Positions 50,981 through 61,747 are shown, numbered from the stretch's first letter. The stretch is 64,000 bases of DNA from Aristolochia californica (GCA_029961685.1 JARWKL010000004.1:35948986-36012985), one strand, 5' to 3'. The notes: generated from the sequence alone by a model not told the origin. Numbers and translations are program-made.

Positions 50981-52860
50981 GTGATAGATGCCAGATTCGG
51001 ATATGAGAACTAGGTTAATTATAATTGAATAACCCTTATAATAGTGTTATAAGTGGTTATTTATCGGTTTTCACTTGAATTTGGCATTAATCACTGCTTA
51101 TATTGCATATTTTTCTCTCTTGAATGATATTTCATTGCTTTCAGGGTTTATTTCTACTCGAAATGATTTTGATGGATTTAATTATGGAATTTCAGGAGAA
51201 TTTTGTGTGGAAAAGAAGATATTTACAGAAATGCCATTAGTGGGGGAGGTGATTTTTCAGGGCAAATCGTATTGAAAAGGAGGAGACCGTTGACCGAAAC
51301 AGGGGACCCGAGAGGATTTCCAGTTGTCGTTCGTCGTGCCACTGTCGTCCACTGCCGTTCGGCAACCGAGAACAGACCCGAGGAGAGCTCGAGAGAGTCT
51401 CTGTCGGGGCGAGTTTGACACTGCCAGTTTTTGCTCGCCAAGTCGAGAGGTGACCCGAGAGGGCTCCTTCGGCGCCGATTCCACTTTTCGACCATCCTCC
51501 GGCGTCACTACCCATTTTCGGAGCTATTCCAACTTCGACCGAGACTCAAGAGAGCCGGTTAGAGGACTTCAGCTCCGTTCCGTTCTTCGCCGGTTGTGCT
51601 GATGTCGTCCCTACCTCTGGCTACTCTCTCTTGCAACCTGAAGCCATCAATTTCTGGAAATTTTAGCACTCGTGAGAACGAGCCTGTGCTGCCCGAGCGA
51701 GAGAAAGGAGAAGGGGAGTAATCCGTCATTTTGGAATTTAATTTTCCTATAGTTTGAACTTAGGTTTTGAATGTTTATTAAATTTGATTTGAAAATTAAT
51801 GTTTATCAAATATTTGTTTTCCGGATATTTGATTAAATTAGATAGTTAGGGTAGGATTGTAATCTAGGTTCGATTTTTGTATTTTAATCCTACCCTAACT
51901 ATCTAATTTAATCAAATATCTAGAAAAAAATATTCGATAAACATTAATTCTCAAATCAAATTTAATAAACATTCAAAACCTAAGTTCAAACTATAGGAAA
52001 ATTAAATTCCAAAAAGACGGATTACTCCCCTTCTCTTTCCTCTCGCTCGAGCAGCACAAGCTCGTTCTCACAGGTGCTGTAATTTCCAAAAATTGATGGC
52101 TTCAAGTTGCAAGAGTGGGTGGCCGGAGGTAGAGACGACGCCGGCGAAGAAGGATAAAAACCCACGGATGGAGGTGATGACTAGCGAAGAACGGAATGGA
52201 GATGAAGTCCTCTAACTAGCTCTCTCGAGTCTCGGTTAGAGTCTGAATAGCTCCGAAAATGGTCGGAAATGGGTAATCGACACCGGAGGATGGTCAGAAT
52301 GCAGAATCGGCGCTGGAGGAGCCCTCTCGGGTCACCTCTCGGCCTGGTGAGCAGAAACTGGCAGTGTCAAACTCGCCGCGATGGAGACTCTCTCGAGCTC
52401 TACTCGGGTCTGTTCTCAGTTGCCGAAAGGCGGTGGACGGCGGTGGCACGATGAATGACGGTGGCACGGTGAATGACGGCTAAAAATCCTCTCGGGTCTC
52501 CCTTCTGTCGGTCGGCGGCCTCCCCTGTTTCGATCGACGGTCTCCTCCTTTTCAATATGATTTGCCCTAAAAATACCTCTCCCACTAATTGCATATCTAT
52601 AAATATCTTCTTCTCCACACAAAATTCTCCTAAAATTCCATAGTTAAATCCATCAAAAAATTTCAGGAAGAAATAAACCCTAAAAGCAATGAAATATCAT
52701 TCAGGAGAGAAAAATATGCAATATAAGCAGTGATTAATGCCAAATTCAATAAATGCATGTTTCAAGTGAAAGTGGATAAATAACCACTTACAACACAATT
52801 ATAAGTGTTATTCAATTATAATTAACTTAGTTCTCATATCAGAATCTAGCATCTATCACA
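50981..52860. repeat. Large imperfect palindrome of two Athila-type LTR copies
   Basis: Left arm 50981-51858 and right arm 51886-52860 are inverted copies with a 27-base loop. The right arm's outer end TGTGATAGATGC on the minus strand adjoins the polypurine tract GGTGTGGGGG of the Athila-like element, so it is the start of that element's 3' LTR. The left arm starts GTGATAGATGCC on the plus strand. The arms differ at scattered sites and by indels (right arm about 95 bases longer). The inner GC-rich part has short frames in every direction, none recognisable. No complete LTR end is seen at the loop, so each arm is probably a truncated LTR. Confidence 0.8.
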
Positions 52861-52875
52861 CCCCCACACCTAAAT

Positions 52876-54020
52876 CTTTGCTAGTCCCTAGCAAAACAAC
52901 AATAGAACCAAAATTAAGCCTAGGAAAACAAAATGCCACTTTTGTAGGGAACACAATTGCATTTAGCGCATGAAACAATCCGTTAAATCCCTACCTTACA
53001 GTAGTGGACGAGTTGTGTCTCATGAGGGTTTGCATGGAATTTACCCACAAAATTCATCTAAATCAATAATATAAAAAGAAAACCAAAGAAAATTTACTCC
53101 TCATTAGCATATGACTAACACTTAGTATCGTGAAATATCTGAATATCATTTGAAACCCTGCTCAATTTGAAAACCTGTGTAATATATAGCACATTATCAA
53201 TCCAAATACACTCATTGTTACTCCACCTGAACCAATGTGACTCATAAGCAATTACTTCAACAGAACAAAGAGGCAACAAATAACAATAAAATCCTGCTTT
53301 CATCACAATTAAGATAAAATAGTAGAGTAAGCCTGTTGTTTGACAATCTCACAAAAGAAGTATACCAATTTCAATCTTGACCTGCAACTTCTTTCAACTT
53401 ACAATTCATCATCAAAGTTAAGGAAACTCATTGCTTCCAGATTTAAACCCATTTTATGCTATTACCAGCGCATTTTTGCTATTACTAGCATAATTTTTGT
53501 TTCACTGAATACTTTTGGTATTACCACCATTTTGTATTTGTCTTCACTGCACATGTACTTATTTTTAAGTAACAGACTATTCCGGTGCATGTCCCTGGGT
53601 TTGTCCAGGCTATTTCTGAGGTTATTTGTCTTTTGCAAGCAAGAGCATTTCCATTTGCATTCATACATTACAACAAGGAATTTCACTGAGATATAAAAAA
53701 GAATAAGTTCAAATAGGCATACAAGACTATTCAGACTAACATAGATCAACACTAGATTTACAGGCTCTCTTTTGCAACTAAGTTCTAAGTCTAATGCAAT
53801 AGTAAGTTATCCCACTGAATTCTCATGGATCACAACAAATGATATCAGATTTCTAATAGGCATATTCTACACAGTTTTACGAAATTTTTTGAAACACATT
53901 TGAGCAACTTATTTTAACTCTACTAAAGTTAACCACATACTAAGAGGAGTAATTTGAAAACTACGAACAAAAATCAAAAGAAAATCATTGCTAAGACAAA
54001 AAAGAATCATTTCCCAAACC

Positions 54021-54054
<34 letters not shown>

Positions 54055-54990
54055 CCCCCCAACCCTAAACCTGACATTGTCCTCAATGGGGAAAAGTTAA
54101 AACACCAGAACGACTACAAAAAGGAATAACATCTAAAGAATAATAAAACTCATGGAAACCACATGCTCCATTGGCACACAAGAAGTAAAGCAAAGCCAAA
54201 ACAGTGCAAGGAAAAGAGATATCAACAAACACCCCCAAACCTAGAGCATGAAACATCATCAAACACCCCCAAACCTAGAGCATGAAACATCATCAAACAA
54301 ACCAACTAACAATCACTAAAATATCTGATTTACAAGACGATTTATTGCTGGTCTTAATGTCGGTTCTGGTGCCAGTCTTCTCGTATAGTAGCTACTACTC
54401 CAGTCCACTCACAGCTTAGTTAGTTATACTCCAGCAGAGTAAGGGTTAAGCTCCCTCAGGACTCCTAAATCCATAGGTGGGACCATATGTGTTTGGTCAT
54501 CAACAATAATACCGAAGAGTCAATAAAGACCCCCAGGAATGATACATAATCTCCCCCGAAGAAGGTTTACTCGTATCAGCCGTACCCGTAGGTAATCATC
54601 CGTAGATGAAACCGCTATCCCACATCACACTTTGAAGAAATCTCCGTGTAACTTGCCACTGCAGGCAGCAGGAATCACGCGCTGAACACAAGTCCTTGAG
54701 TTACTCACCATAAGGTTTTCATTCAATACTTCAAGATCGAACTGGTCAATCCCAAAACGGTTGTTTGAGTACTGACCTCTCAAACTAGGGACCAAAAGTC
54801 TGGTCATCGACTACCGGAACCATTTATGCTCTCAGCCGGCAAGAGAGTACCCTAAGTCCATGACGGGGCCGGCTTCGCCGAGGAACCTCCAATCAATCAA
54901 GACCAGAGTATACCAAAGGTTATCCCAATAAGAATGAATAAATGAAAAATAAAAACTGTAATTACAAAGGGATAGAAACATGGGGATTGC
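52876..54990 (-). other. Post-integrase region of E
   Basis: About 2.1 kb between integrase and the polypurine tract, where Athila elements carry an envelope-like or unknown ORF. The longest frames (53340-53696 plus, 53462-53752 minus) resemble nothing I know. Contents: a poly(C) of 30 plus 8 bases (54022-54060), and a direct repeat of about 33 bases (CACCCCCAAACCTAGAGCAT...) at 54231-54296. Confidence 0.6.
54022..54060 (-). repeat. Long poly(C) with one T
   Basis: 30 C, one T, 8 C. On the minus strand it lies within AGGTTTAGGG...AGGTTTGGGAAATG, which looks like an expanded polypurine-tract motif of the Athila type. Confidence 0.75.
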
Positions 54991-56275
54991 CCACAATGTG
55001 CTAAGTTTATAGTCGTAAGCACGACTCTGAAGCAGTCAAGATGAATGGACAGGTTCCTCCAAGATAATCACCATCACCTCCTCCAGTGTGGGGACATTCT
55101 CAAGATACAGTTTGAGCCTCTGACCGTTAACTTTGAAGGCTGACCCATCTCCATGATTGCGGATCTTAAAAGCGCCATGAGGAAACACATGTATAACCTC
55201 AAATGGACCGGACCACCTGGATCTCAGGTTCCCTGGAAACAAACGCAATCGTGAGTTATAAAGTAAAACATTCTACCCAATAGTAAAAGACTTACGAAAA
55301 ATAGATTTATCATGTAAAAGCTTTGTCCACTCTTTATACAGTTTGGCATTCTCATAAGCATCATGACGTATCTCCTCCAACTCATTCAATTGCAATTTCC
55401 TCTCCTCACCCGTTTGAGTCAAATCAAAATTCAAAGCCTTAATGGCCCAATAAGCTCTATGCTCAAGCTCAATAGGTAGATGACATGCTTTGCCGAGCAC
55501 TAAGCGAAATGGAGACATCCCAATAGGAGTCTTTTAAGCGGTTCGATAGGCCCATAAAGCATCGTCCAATCGAGTGGACCAATATTTCCTATCAAAGCAA
55601 ACTGACTTCTCCAAAATCCGTTTGATCTTCCTATTAGAGATTTCCACTTGACCACAAGTTTGTGGGTGGTACAGAGTGGACACCCGATGAGTAATGGAGT
55701 ATTTCTTTAATAAGGTCTCAAATGCTCTGTTAAAAAAATGAGATCCCCCATCACTGATGATCGCTCTCGGGGTACCAAACCGATTAAAGATGTTTTCTTT
55801 TAAAAACTTTACCACCACTTTGTGATCATTTGTCTTACATGCAATAGCTTCAATCCATCTAGAGATATATTCAACAGCAACAAGGATGTATTGATAACCG
55901 AACGAGACAGGAAAAGGACCCATGAAGTCAATACCCCACACATCAAACAATTCAACAATAAGAATGGGGTTAAGAGGCATCATGTTCTTCCTAGACAAAC
56001 AACCAGTCCGTTGGCATCTATCACACACATGATAAAACGCATGGGGTTCTCTAAATAATGAAGGCCAATAGAAACCACATTGCAAGACTTTAGCCACGGT
56101 CTTTCTAGCACCAAAATGTCCACCACATGCGTGGGAATGACAAAATTCAAGAATGTTGGCAAAGTCTTGCTCAGGTACACAACGCCAAATGACTTGGTCA
56201 GGACACACCTTGAACAAATAAGGGTCATCCCAAAAAAAAATGTTTGACTTGGGAAAAGAATTTCAACCATTCTTG
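54991..56275 (-). pseudogene. E integrase
   Basis: 56217 down: [20 protein letters not shown] and [10 protein letters not shown] (HHCC zinc domain), WGIDFMGPF (first Asp), [20 protein letters not shown] (second Asp), [19 protein letters not shown] (catalytic Glu in QVEISN), WAYRTA. Then one stop (about 55534) and [31 protein letters not shown], and the C-terminal [20 protein letters not shown] and [10 protein letters not shown]. All catalytic residues remain. It is nearly intact apart from the stop and a shift near 55260. Confidence 0.9.
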
Positions 56276-56401
56276 TTTACTCCAATAATCAGGAATCTTA
56301 CGAGTTACAAGATAGTTGACTATGTCAGCAAACCAAGGCAATTGGGATACTTGGAGGAGTTGTTCATCAGGGAAGGAATCATTTAAAGGAAGGGATCCTT
56401 C

Positions 56402-57001
56402 CTAAGGTGCTACACAAATCCTAGATAGATGATCAACAACAACATTATCACAACCATTCTTATCTCGAATCTCAAGGTCAAATTCTCGCAATTGCAAGAT
56501 CCATATGATCAAACGGGGTTTAGTGTCCTTGATGGATAATAAGTACTTCAAAGAAAAATGATCAGTGAACACTATAACCTTTGACCCTAACAGATATGAT
56601 CTGAATTTGTTCAAGGCAAACACAACAGCTAGCAACTCCTTCTCAGTGGTAGTGTAATTCAATTGAGCATCATGAAGAGTGCGGCTAGCATACTGAATGA
56701 CACAGGGAATTTTATCCGTCTTTTGCCCCAAAACAGCCCCCAATGCATAATTAGAGGCATCACACATCAACTCAAAAGGCAAAGACCAAGTAGGGGGTTG
56801 GACAATGGGTGTAGTGGACAAACATTTCTTCAGTGTCTCAAAAGCATGAATACAGGCATCATCAAAGGCAAAAGCAACATCTTGAGCAAGCAAATTCATC
56901 AAAGGATGAGAAATTTTTCTAAAGTCCTTAATGAAGCGCCTATAGAACCCAACATGGCCAAGGAAAGAACGCACCCCCTTCATAGAAGTAGGTGGTAGCA
57001 C
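56402..57001 (-). pseudogene. E RNase H
   Basis: 200-codon frame: [20 protein letters not shown] (RT thumb), [20 protein letters not shown] (catalytic Asp), [20 protein letters not shown] (catalytic Glu in TTTEKELLA), [36 protein letters not shown] connector with several stops runs 56276-56401 to integrase. The catalytic residues are retained. Confidence 0.9.
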
Positions 57002-57747
57002 ATTGGCAATTAGGTCATCCTTGGCTTTGTCACTTCTACACCCCGCTCAGACACTACATGTCCTAAAACAATTCCTTCTTTTACCATGAAGTGGCATTTC
57101 TCCCAATTCAAGACTAAATTGGACTTAATGCAACGGCACAATACGAGTGAAAGATTGTGCAGACATGTCGTAAAACTAGAGCCAAACACAGAAAAGTCAT
57201 CCATAAAGACCTCTAAAAAGTCACCAATCATGTCAGAAAAGATACTCATCATGCACTGTTGGAAAGTGGCAGGCGCATTGCATAAACCAAAAGGCATGCG
57301 TCTGTAAGCATAGGTGCCAAACGGACGCGTGAATGTGGTCTTTTCCTGGTCTTCTGGAGCAATGGGAATTTGATTGTAGCCGGAGTATCCATCTAAGAAG
57401 AAATAAAATTTGTGGCCGGCCAATCGTTCTAGTATCTGATCAATGAAAGGTAGTGGGAAGTGATCCTTCCTAGTGGCGGAATTAAGTTTTCTATAGTCAA
57501 TGCAGACACGCCACTTGGTGGTAGTTCTTGTGGGAATCAATTCACCACTCTCATTTTTCCTTATCGTTATCCCCCCTTTCTTAGGGACAACTTGAATTGG
57601 ACTCACCCAAGTGCTATCAGAAATAGGGTAAATGATTCTTGTCACAAGCAACCTGATGACTTCTTCTCTCACAACCTCCAACATATGGGGATTTAACCTA
57701 CGTTGCATCTCACGTGAGGCTTTAGTCCCCTCCTCCAAATGAATACG
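57002..57747 (-). pseudogene. E reverse transcriptase
   Basis: Read on the minus strand: RIHLEEGTKASREMQRRLNP, PISDSTWVSPIQVVPKKGGI, KWRVCIDYRKLNSATRKDHF, PFIDQILERLAGHKFYFFLD, KTTFTRPFGTYAYRRMPFGL, ATFQQCMMSIFSDMIGDFLE, VFMDDFSVFG (catalytic FMDD), LNWEKCHFMVKEGIVLGHVV. It is 250 codons without a stop. The apparent N-terminus comes from T4; the true upstream sequence (PSIFMH) is on the far side at 58187-58210. It joins RNase H through a frame change at about 57005. Confidence 0.92.
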
Positions 57748-58181
57748 TGTTAAGCACCTAGCCAATACTACCCAAAAGACCGGCCTGTTAGGAGCGGAAG
57801 ATATAGGTACTCAACCCAGGACCATAACTGCCTAGCCCATACTAGGGTCGTGTTATGGGCCAGCCCATACCAATCCATAACACCACACCCCCCATTGCGA
57901 GCCGACGACCACGGCGGCACACCGACACTGACCCGACCCAAGGATTACACGAGGACCTATCAGTATTCACGCCTTTGTGCGCTTAATCCAGCCTATGCGC
58001 CCACCGGGATTCGAACTTGCGACCGAGCGCTAGCTCTGATACCAAATGTTAAGCACCTAGCCAATACTACCCAAAAGACCGGCCTGTTAGGAGCGGAAGA
58101 TATAGGTACTCAACCCAGGACCATAACTGCCTAGCCCATACTAGGGTCGTGTTATGGGCCAGCCCATACCAATCCATAACA
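57748..58181 (-). mobile_element. T4: complete TRIM, very recent
   Basis: Two LTRs of 135 bp (57748-57882, 58047-58181) that I read as identical, perfect TSD ATACG (57743-57747, 58182-58186), primer site TTGGTATCAGAGCTAGC next to 58046, and polypurine tract AATGGGGGGTGTGGTG next to 57883. The 164-bp interior has no coding capacity and holds GTTCGAATCCCGG (58004-58016). Its LTR is longer than the 82-bp LTRs of T1 and T2: an extra AT/GC-mixed block (TGGATTGGTATGGGCTGGCC...) sits between TGTTAT and GGTCCTGGG. It interrupts the RT frame of E. Confidence 0.95.
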
Positions 58182-58186
58182 ATACG

Positions 58187-58217
58187 ATGCATGAATATGG
58201 AGGGGCTAATCCCTGAT
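58187..58217 (-). pseudogene. E RT leader beyond T4
   Basis: GISPSIFMH then TSD, the conserved segment that precedes HRIHLEE in Athila-like polyproteins. Directly beyond is element F, joined within TTGATCAGGGATT. Confidence 0.75.
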
Positions 58218-58870
58218 CAAGAAATCCGCAACAAAGTGGTTGCCTTCAATAACAAACTGAACTACTGAACAGAACCCAACGCTAGAAACCTTTTCCCCAT
58301 TAGCTACTGAGACCGAAATGCCAGAATTGTGCTGAATTGGCAAGCCCAATTGTTGTGCTGCTAGTTGGCTGATAAAGTTGTGGGTGCTGCCCGAGTCTAC
58401 TAATACAAGTAACATGAGGTTTTGTATGCCAGAGTGGACCTGTATAGTGTTGGTGCTATGTAACCCTGTCATGGCGTGAATGGAAATTGCTGGTTTTTCC
58501 ACCTCTGTGTCTTCCTCTTCCACTGGTTGTGGGATATCTTCTAGATCCTCCACCTCTAAGCAAAACAGCCGTTTACATAAGTGCCCCGACAGGTATTTTT
58601 CATCACAATTAAAATAGAGTCCTTGTGCCCTTCTCTTGTCCATTTCTGATTAGGAAAGGCGTCGAATATATTGTGAGGGTGGTGTGGACTTGGGTGCCTC
58701 TGAGTGATGGGAGGGAGGTGGCCCTTGGCGCAGAGGGAAGTTATTGGTTTGTGGGGTTCCAGTGGCCACTCGGCCTGGCCAGGGGGGTCTACGCCCCAGA
58801 GATTCTTTCAAACCTCTTTGCTTGGCGTCTAGTGTATGTGCCAAATTCATAGCATGTGCTAAGGATGGGG
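58218..58870 (-). pseudogene. F: chromovirus gag end, zinc knuckle and protease fragment
   Basis: 58650-58870: LAHAMNLAHTLDAKQRGLKE, SLGRRPPWPGRVATG (gag end). 58206-58643: LYFNCDEKYLSGHLCKRLFC (knuckle, first Cys changed to Tyr), SIHAMTGLHSTNTIQVHSG, LVLVDSGSTHNFISQLAAQQ (protease catalytic DSG), SVSVANGEKVSSVGFCSVVQ, ending FVADFLIRD at the junction with E. Closest to G3. Cut on the right by an LTR. Confidence 0.85.
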
Positions 58871-58929
58871 TGTTACACCTTGGATCTAACACGTGAGGAA
58901 GACGATGAATAGGGAGGATTACTATGATG
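58871..58929 (-). repeat. G5-type LTR end, cut by M4
   Basis: TGTTACACCTTGGATCTAAC... is the reverse complement of the last 55 or so bases of the LTR at 38347-38692. It starts directly in F gag and is interrupted after TGATG by the M4 LTR. TGATG is therefore the left TSD of M4. The remainder of this LTR and its element must lie right of the window. Confidence 0.8.
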
Positions 58930-59838
58930 TGTTACGGTCCCGGGTCATGGATCGAGTAACACGGCGTGGGATTTGTGAATCCAGCACTCAGAATTTACTC
59001 ACTTCATGTCAAGGGTCTGTGTATGAGTATTTCTCCTTAACCAGTGCTTGGCCAGGAGGAAAGATCCTCTTTCGAGGGTCCTACCGAGTTGTTGTGCTAG
59101 GTAGAAGACCCCACAACAATGCTGACCTTGCTAGAGCAAGGTGCTCTCTTTTTCTGGTCACGGCAAAGAGGGTTTGGCCCTCTTTGTTGCTGCTCTAGCT
59201 AAGAATGCAATCCTTCTTTCTTAAATAACTTGAAACATGAGTTTGGGATAGATTAATACCTCTTCTTTGATGCTATGATCAGCTCCCACGTTGCACCAGG
59301 ATTTGCTCAAGATTTGAGGATAAAAATCCTCAATTTGCTGCTTGGTAAGGGAGGAATTCGGCCTCTCTTGCTGCTGCTGCCAAGAGGGAGGATAGACCTC
59401 CTCTTTGGGCTTGGAAAAGGGGCAAGAAGCTCCTTTTCTTAGTAGGGATGATGGTGGATGAATTTGGGTGAAGATGGATGGCAATGGAGGGTGAAGGATA
59501 GGTTGGATTTTTGGAGTAAACCATAAACTCGAGATCAAGAGGTGATCTCAACCTATTTAGACTAGGTTATTCTAAAATTTCAAAGCTTACCTATTTCATT
59601 CATACCTATCCCTTAAATAGGGAGTTTTAGGGTTAGGGTTACAATAATTCCCCATAATGCCCTTACATATAAATTAATTAGAAATAACTCCTACTTAAAA
59701 AAATATAAGAAATAAATCCTACTTAAAACAATATAAGAAATAAATCCTACTCAAAGAAATATAAGAATTAAATCCTATTTATTGAGTTGTTGTTGTCTTC
59801 TTCGTTGTGTGACTCGGTGTGCTACTGAGTCCACAACA
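58930..59838 (-). repeat. 3' LTR of M4 (909 bp)
   Basis: Minus strand TGTTGTGGACTCAGTAGC to GGGACCGTAACA. It has an AT-rich block with three copies of an about 33-base unit (AAATCCTACTTAAAAAAATA...) at 59685-59780, which are internal tandem repeats. The integrase stop codon (59775-59777) lies within this LTR. A pyrimidine-rich region near 59320-59460 resembles M2. Confidence 0.85.
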
Positions 59839-60974
59839 TCTGCCTCCCCATGGAGAAAGAGCTTGTCTTCAAGCTCAAAAGTTGGGTAGACTTGTTTGAA
59901 GATGTCCACACGTTCCCATGTTGCAGCGTCGGGGTCAGTGTCCGTCCACTGAACGAGAATCTCCCAATGATCATTGGTTAGCCGTGCATGTAACACCGCA
60001 ACTGGGTTAAGAATAACCTCGCCATGATCAACCGGTGGTAGGAATGGAGTGGATGTAGGCTGTGCTCTGGAATGCGGCTTCAAAAGAGAGACATGAAACA
60101 CATCGTGAATTCTGGCTGTGTCTGGTAATTTGAGTTGATAGGCGACTGGTCCCACGCGTCGAAGAATGGGAAACGGCCCAAAAAATCTGGGTGAGAGCTT
60201 ATGACGTGGAGGTCCCGCTAGAGACTGCTGACGGTAGGGTTGGAGCCGTAGCCACACATACTTTCCAACCTCAAAAGAGACCTCACGGTGGCCTCTGTCG
60301 TATACATCCTTCATCCGAGCTTGGGCACGTCGTAGCCGTTCTGTGATATTCTGTAGCAGTAGATCCCTGTCTATGAGTGCCTGATCAATCGTGTCCACGT
60401 GGGTGGACCCTGGGTTGTACGAGAGGAGGTGAGGTGGATCCCGACCATATATAACCCGAAAAGGAGTGGATTGCAATGCAGAGTGGAACGAAGTGTTGTA
60501 ACAGTATTTGGCCCACGAAAGCCATTGAACCCATTGCCGCGGACGATCCCCCACCAAGCACCGTAGATACATCTCGATGGTGCGGTTCACCACCTCAGTC
60601 TGCCCGTCTGTCTGTGGATGATAGGCGGAGGAGAACTTCAATTTCATCCCACTCAATCGAAACAATTCCCGCCAAAAGGTGCTCGTGAAAACTGCATCTC
60701 TGTCACTGACAATGGATTCTGGAATGCCATGTAAGCGGACTATCTGCTCCAGGAAAGTCTGAGCAACCCTTGTTGCTGTATATGGATGAGCCATCGGTAT
60801 AAAATGCCCGTACTTGGAGAATCGATCAACCACTACGAAAAGTACGGATTTGTCGGCTGACAGGGGTAGGCCTCCACAAAATCCATTGAAATGTCGGCCC
60901 AAACCTGCGTAGGAAGGGCCAGAGGCTGGAGAAGACTGGCTGGACTCAAGTGCTCGGCTTTGTTGTGCTAGCAT
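59775..60974 (-). pseudogene. M4 integrase core and chromodomain-like tail
   Basis: A 399-codon open frame: [40 protein letters not shown] (first Asp), ESIVSDRDAVFTSTFWRELF (second Asp), HPQTDGQTEVVNRTIEMYLR (Glu), WAKYCYNTSFHSALQSTPFR, GKYVWLRLQPYRQQSL, RHKLSPRFFGPFPILRRVGP, KLPDTARIHDVFHVSLLKP, WEILVQWTDTDPDAATWERV and YPTFELEDKLFL. This inserts the cDNA, and the tail is the chromodomain-like targeting module. The HHCC domain is in another frame at 60968-61186 (one shift near 60870-60970), so the gene is broken once. The final 21 codons are read from the LTR. Confidence 0.9.
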
Positions 60975-61204
60975 ACCTGACAGTCGCCCACATAAGTTGC
61001 AATAGAGGGTTTCATGACTTGCCAGTAAAAATCAGCTCGAATTCTGTGCAAGGTCTTCTGGATCCCCTCGTGTGTACTGTCATGGTAGGCCGAGAGAATA
61101 GCTGGAATCAACTCGGACTCAGGTGGAAGGAAAATCCGATGCTTGTAATAAATAAGTGAATCCTGGATGGAACACTTCACATTCATTGTACCTTCCGAGA
61201 TCTG
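60975..61204 (-). pseudogene. M4 integrase zinc domain
   Basis: AYHDSTHEGIQKTLHRIRAD, FYWQVMKPSIATYVGDCQVC: His-His-Cys-Cys pattern complete. Preceded by the connector ALQELH at 61205. Confidence 0.85.
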
Positions 61205-61747
61205 CTAATGCAGTTCCTGCAGTGCAGGGTTAGTAGCATGTGCTTCTCGCACCAAGTCCATAATGAGAAATCTCGGCTGGCTGATAGAATAGACCGACTG
61301 CTGATCTTCAAAACACCGTGACAAGGCATCTGCCACCTTATTTAATCTCCCCGCATGATACTCCACCGAGAAGTCAAACCCCAACAACTTATTGATCCAG
61401 TGCTGCTGTGGCGACGTCATCAAACGCTGTTCTAGTAAGAATTTAAGGCTGTAGTGATCCGTGCGTATGAGAAAAGCCCGACCCCAGAGATAAGGCCTCC
61501 AATGTTGGACCACTTTGGCCAACCCAATCAATTCGCGCTCATAGGCTGCCAGTTTGTGATGGCAGACTGCCAACTATCTGCTAAAATAAGCAATAGGATG
61601 GCCCAGCTGCTGTAAAACGGCCCCCATGCCCACGCCCAAAGCGTCGCACTCTACCACGAACAATTCTTCGAAGTTGGGAAGTTGTAATACTAGCGCAGAT
61701 GCGAGGGCAGCTTTGAGTGCCACAAATGACGTGGTGGCCCCCTCATT
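61205..61747 (-). pseudogene. M4 RNase H
   Basis: 61205-61573: HHKLAAYERELIGLAKVVQH, RTDHYSLKFLLEQRLMTSPQ, GFDFSVEYHAGRLNKVADAL. Further right in the same frame after a TAG (about 61575): YF-RQLAVCHHK, ECDALGVGMGAVLQQLGHPI. The usual CDASGGG is CDALGVG. A frame change near 61745 joins RT. Confidence 0.87.

Larger units (their letters stand above)
52861..58217 (-). mobile_element. E: Athila-like Ty3/gypsy element, 5' part missing
   Basis: Minus-strand order from right: RT start (GISPSIFMHRIHLEEG, split by T4), RT, RNase H, integrase, a 2.1-kb post-integrase region, polypurine tract (52861-52875) and LTR-like right arm. RT motif FMDDFSVFGSSFTTCLHNL and integrase [20 protein letters not shown] are typical of Athila/Tat. 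gag and protease are missing. At 58217 the frame joins gag-protease element F without an LTR between them. Confidence 0.87.

Noticed and set aside
51324..51602. Arg/Ser-rich frame in the left arm of the palindrome as a small gene
   Set aside because: GC-rich sequence is open in several frames on both strands, and the inverted copy at 52100-52450 does not keep the frame.
53340..53696. Possible envelope-like protein of the Athila element
   Set aside because: The frame is on the opposite strand to the element, has no signal peptide or clear membrane pattern, and is short. No support beyond being open.
58004..58016. A tRNA gene at the GTTCGAATCCC motif
   Set aside because: No acceptor stem, D arm or anticodon arm can be placed around it; only the T-arm-like string is present.
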